This document shows positions 5,531 through 5,962 of a stretch of 5,962 nucleotides of DNA, piece by piece. Source of the stretch: Candidatus Lithacetigena glycinireducens (GTDB lineage: Bacteria; Coprothermobacterota; HKB111); contig QLUP01000064.1 in assembly GCA_018725485.1 (NCBI GenBank), forward strand, positions 1-5,962. Reading direction: 5' to 3'. Every line of letters begins with the position of its first letter. The stretch's first letter is position 1. A program made the translations under genes and the position numbers. Below the pieces are notes generated by a model. It was not told where the DNA came from, did no database searches, and saw only the letters and a program-made list of their open reading frames with translations.

Positions 5531-5962
5531 ATGAAAAAAATATTAGCAGTCCTTCTGATAGTAGGGTTAATTGCCGCCATACCTGGAATGGTATTAGCCA
5601 CTAAAGAAGAAAAAGGTAAACCTGAAACACCGCCTGGATTGAGCGAAAAAACAAACATCAAGGTAGCTTTTAAAGGTGTGGTGGTGGAGATTAATGTACT
5701 TGGAAATATAAATATAATAAAAGTAGTTCTAGTTGAACCTTTCTTCAAAATTCTTAAAAAGAGAATAGATGCTGGTGAAACAATCAATGTAAATATTGAA
5801 AAGGCAACATTTTTTAAAGCCCCCGAAGGTAAATTAGATACTAAACCTTCTCTTCTAAATGAGTATGTGCAAATATTGGGTGTATATGAAGAGACTATTA
5901 CTCCTAAGATAGTAAATGCTAAAATTGTACGCATCTTGGTGCAACCACCAGGGCATGTAATC
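5531..5962 (+). CDS. Secreted protein of unknown function, 3' end beyond the window
   Basis: The 144 visible codons have no stop before the right edge. Residues 1-23 are a clear Sec signal peptide: MKK, a hydrophobic core (about 4-16), a helix-breaking Pro18 and VLA before Thr24 as a signal peptidase I site. No lipobox Cys is present. The mature start is charged and Pro-rich (KEEKGKPETPPG). It is followed by beta-rich sequence: FKGVVVEI (about 48-55), INVNIEKATFF, and late strands YVQILGVYEE and IVNAKIVRILV. This layout recalls small OB-fold proteins such as DUF5666 (G-V-V strand, VxxATxF, then VxVxG and a final IxAxxVxxx). That comparison is from memory of the pattern and is tentative. GGAGG (5518-5522) is 8 nt before the ATG. 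It has its own promoter, so it is not in an operon with the peptidase. Confidence 0.85.
   Translation, partial: MKKILAVLLIVGLIAAIPGMVLATKEEKGKPETPPGLSEKTNIKVAFKGVVVEINVLGNINIIKVVLVEPFFKILKKRIDAGETINVNIEKATFFKAPEGKLDTKPSLLNEYVQILGVYEETITPKIVNAKIVRILVQPPGHVI

Noticed and set aside
5497-5934. A long open frame on the minus strand opposite the secreted-protein gene
   Set aside because: Its product is the mirror of a well-supported gene on the plus strand that has a promoter, ribosome site and signal peptide. It has no ribosome site of its own and no recognisable family pattern.

Overview
The window looks like part of an anaerobic, low-to-moderate G+C bacterial chromosome, most likely a clostridial-type Firmicute or a relative. 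The reasons are AT-rich intergenic DNA, AGGAGG-type ribosome binding sites, a TTG start with a strong Shine-Dalgarno, a TPP riboswitch, and a thiM-thiD-thiE-thiL gene set beside an M42 peptidase. This placement comes from style and gene content, not from a marker gene.

Right to left on the minus strand (about 4291 down to 763) runs a compact thiamine salvage operon. It has a weak promoter, a TPP riboswitch (about 4160-4244), then thiM, thiD, thiE and thiL, packed with a 2-nt gap, a 20-bp overlap and a 4-bp ATGA overlap. ThiM phosphorylates the thiazole alcohol, ThiD phosphorylates HMP twice, ThiE joins the two halves to thiamine phosphate, and ThiL makes TPP. TPP then feeds back through the riboswitch, whose expression platform looks translational. 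No de novo genes (thiC, thiG, thiS, thiH) are in the window. Downstream of thiL, a separate extended -10 promoter precedes a GAF-domain protein gene (680-51). That gene ends between two A7 runs, and an open frame continues in another phase off the left edge.

On the plus strand, divergent from the thi operon, an M42-family metallo-aminopeptidase gene (4340-5407) has its full set of metal and catalytic residues. After it, an extended -10 promoter (TGCTATAAT) drives a small secreted protein (5531 to beyond the right edge) with a clear signal peptide and an OB-fold-like, DUF5666-like pattern.

Most of the window is ordinary metabolism. The points worth checking are the riboswitch's probable switching helix, an unusual substrate loop in ThiE, a 12-bp tandem repeat inside thiM, the possible frameshift at the end of the GAF gene, and the unassigned secreted protein. 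I see no evidence of a wholly new multi-gene system.
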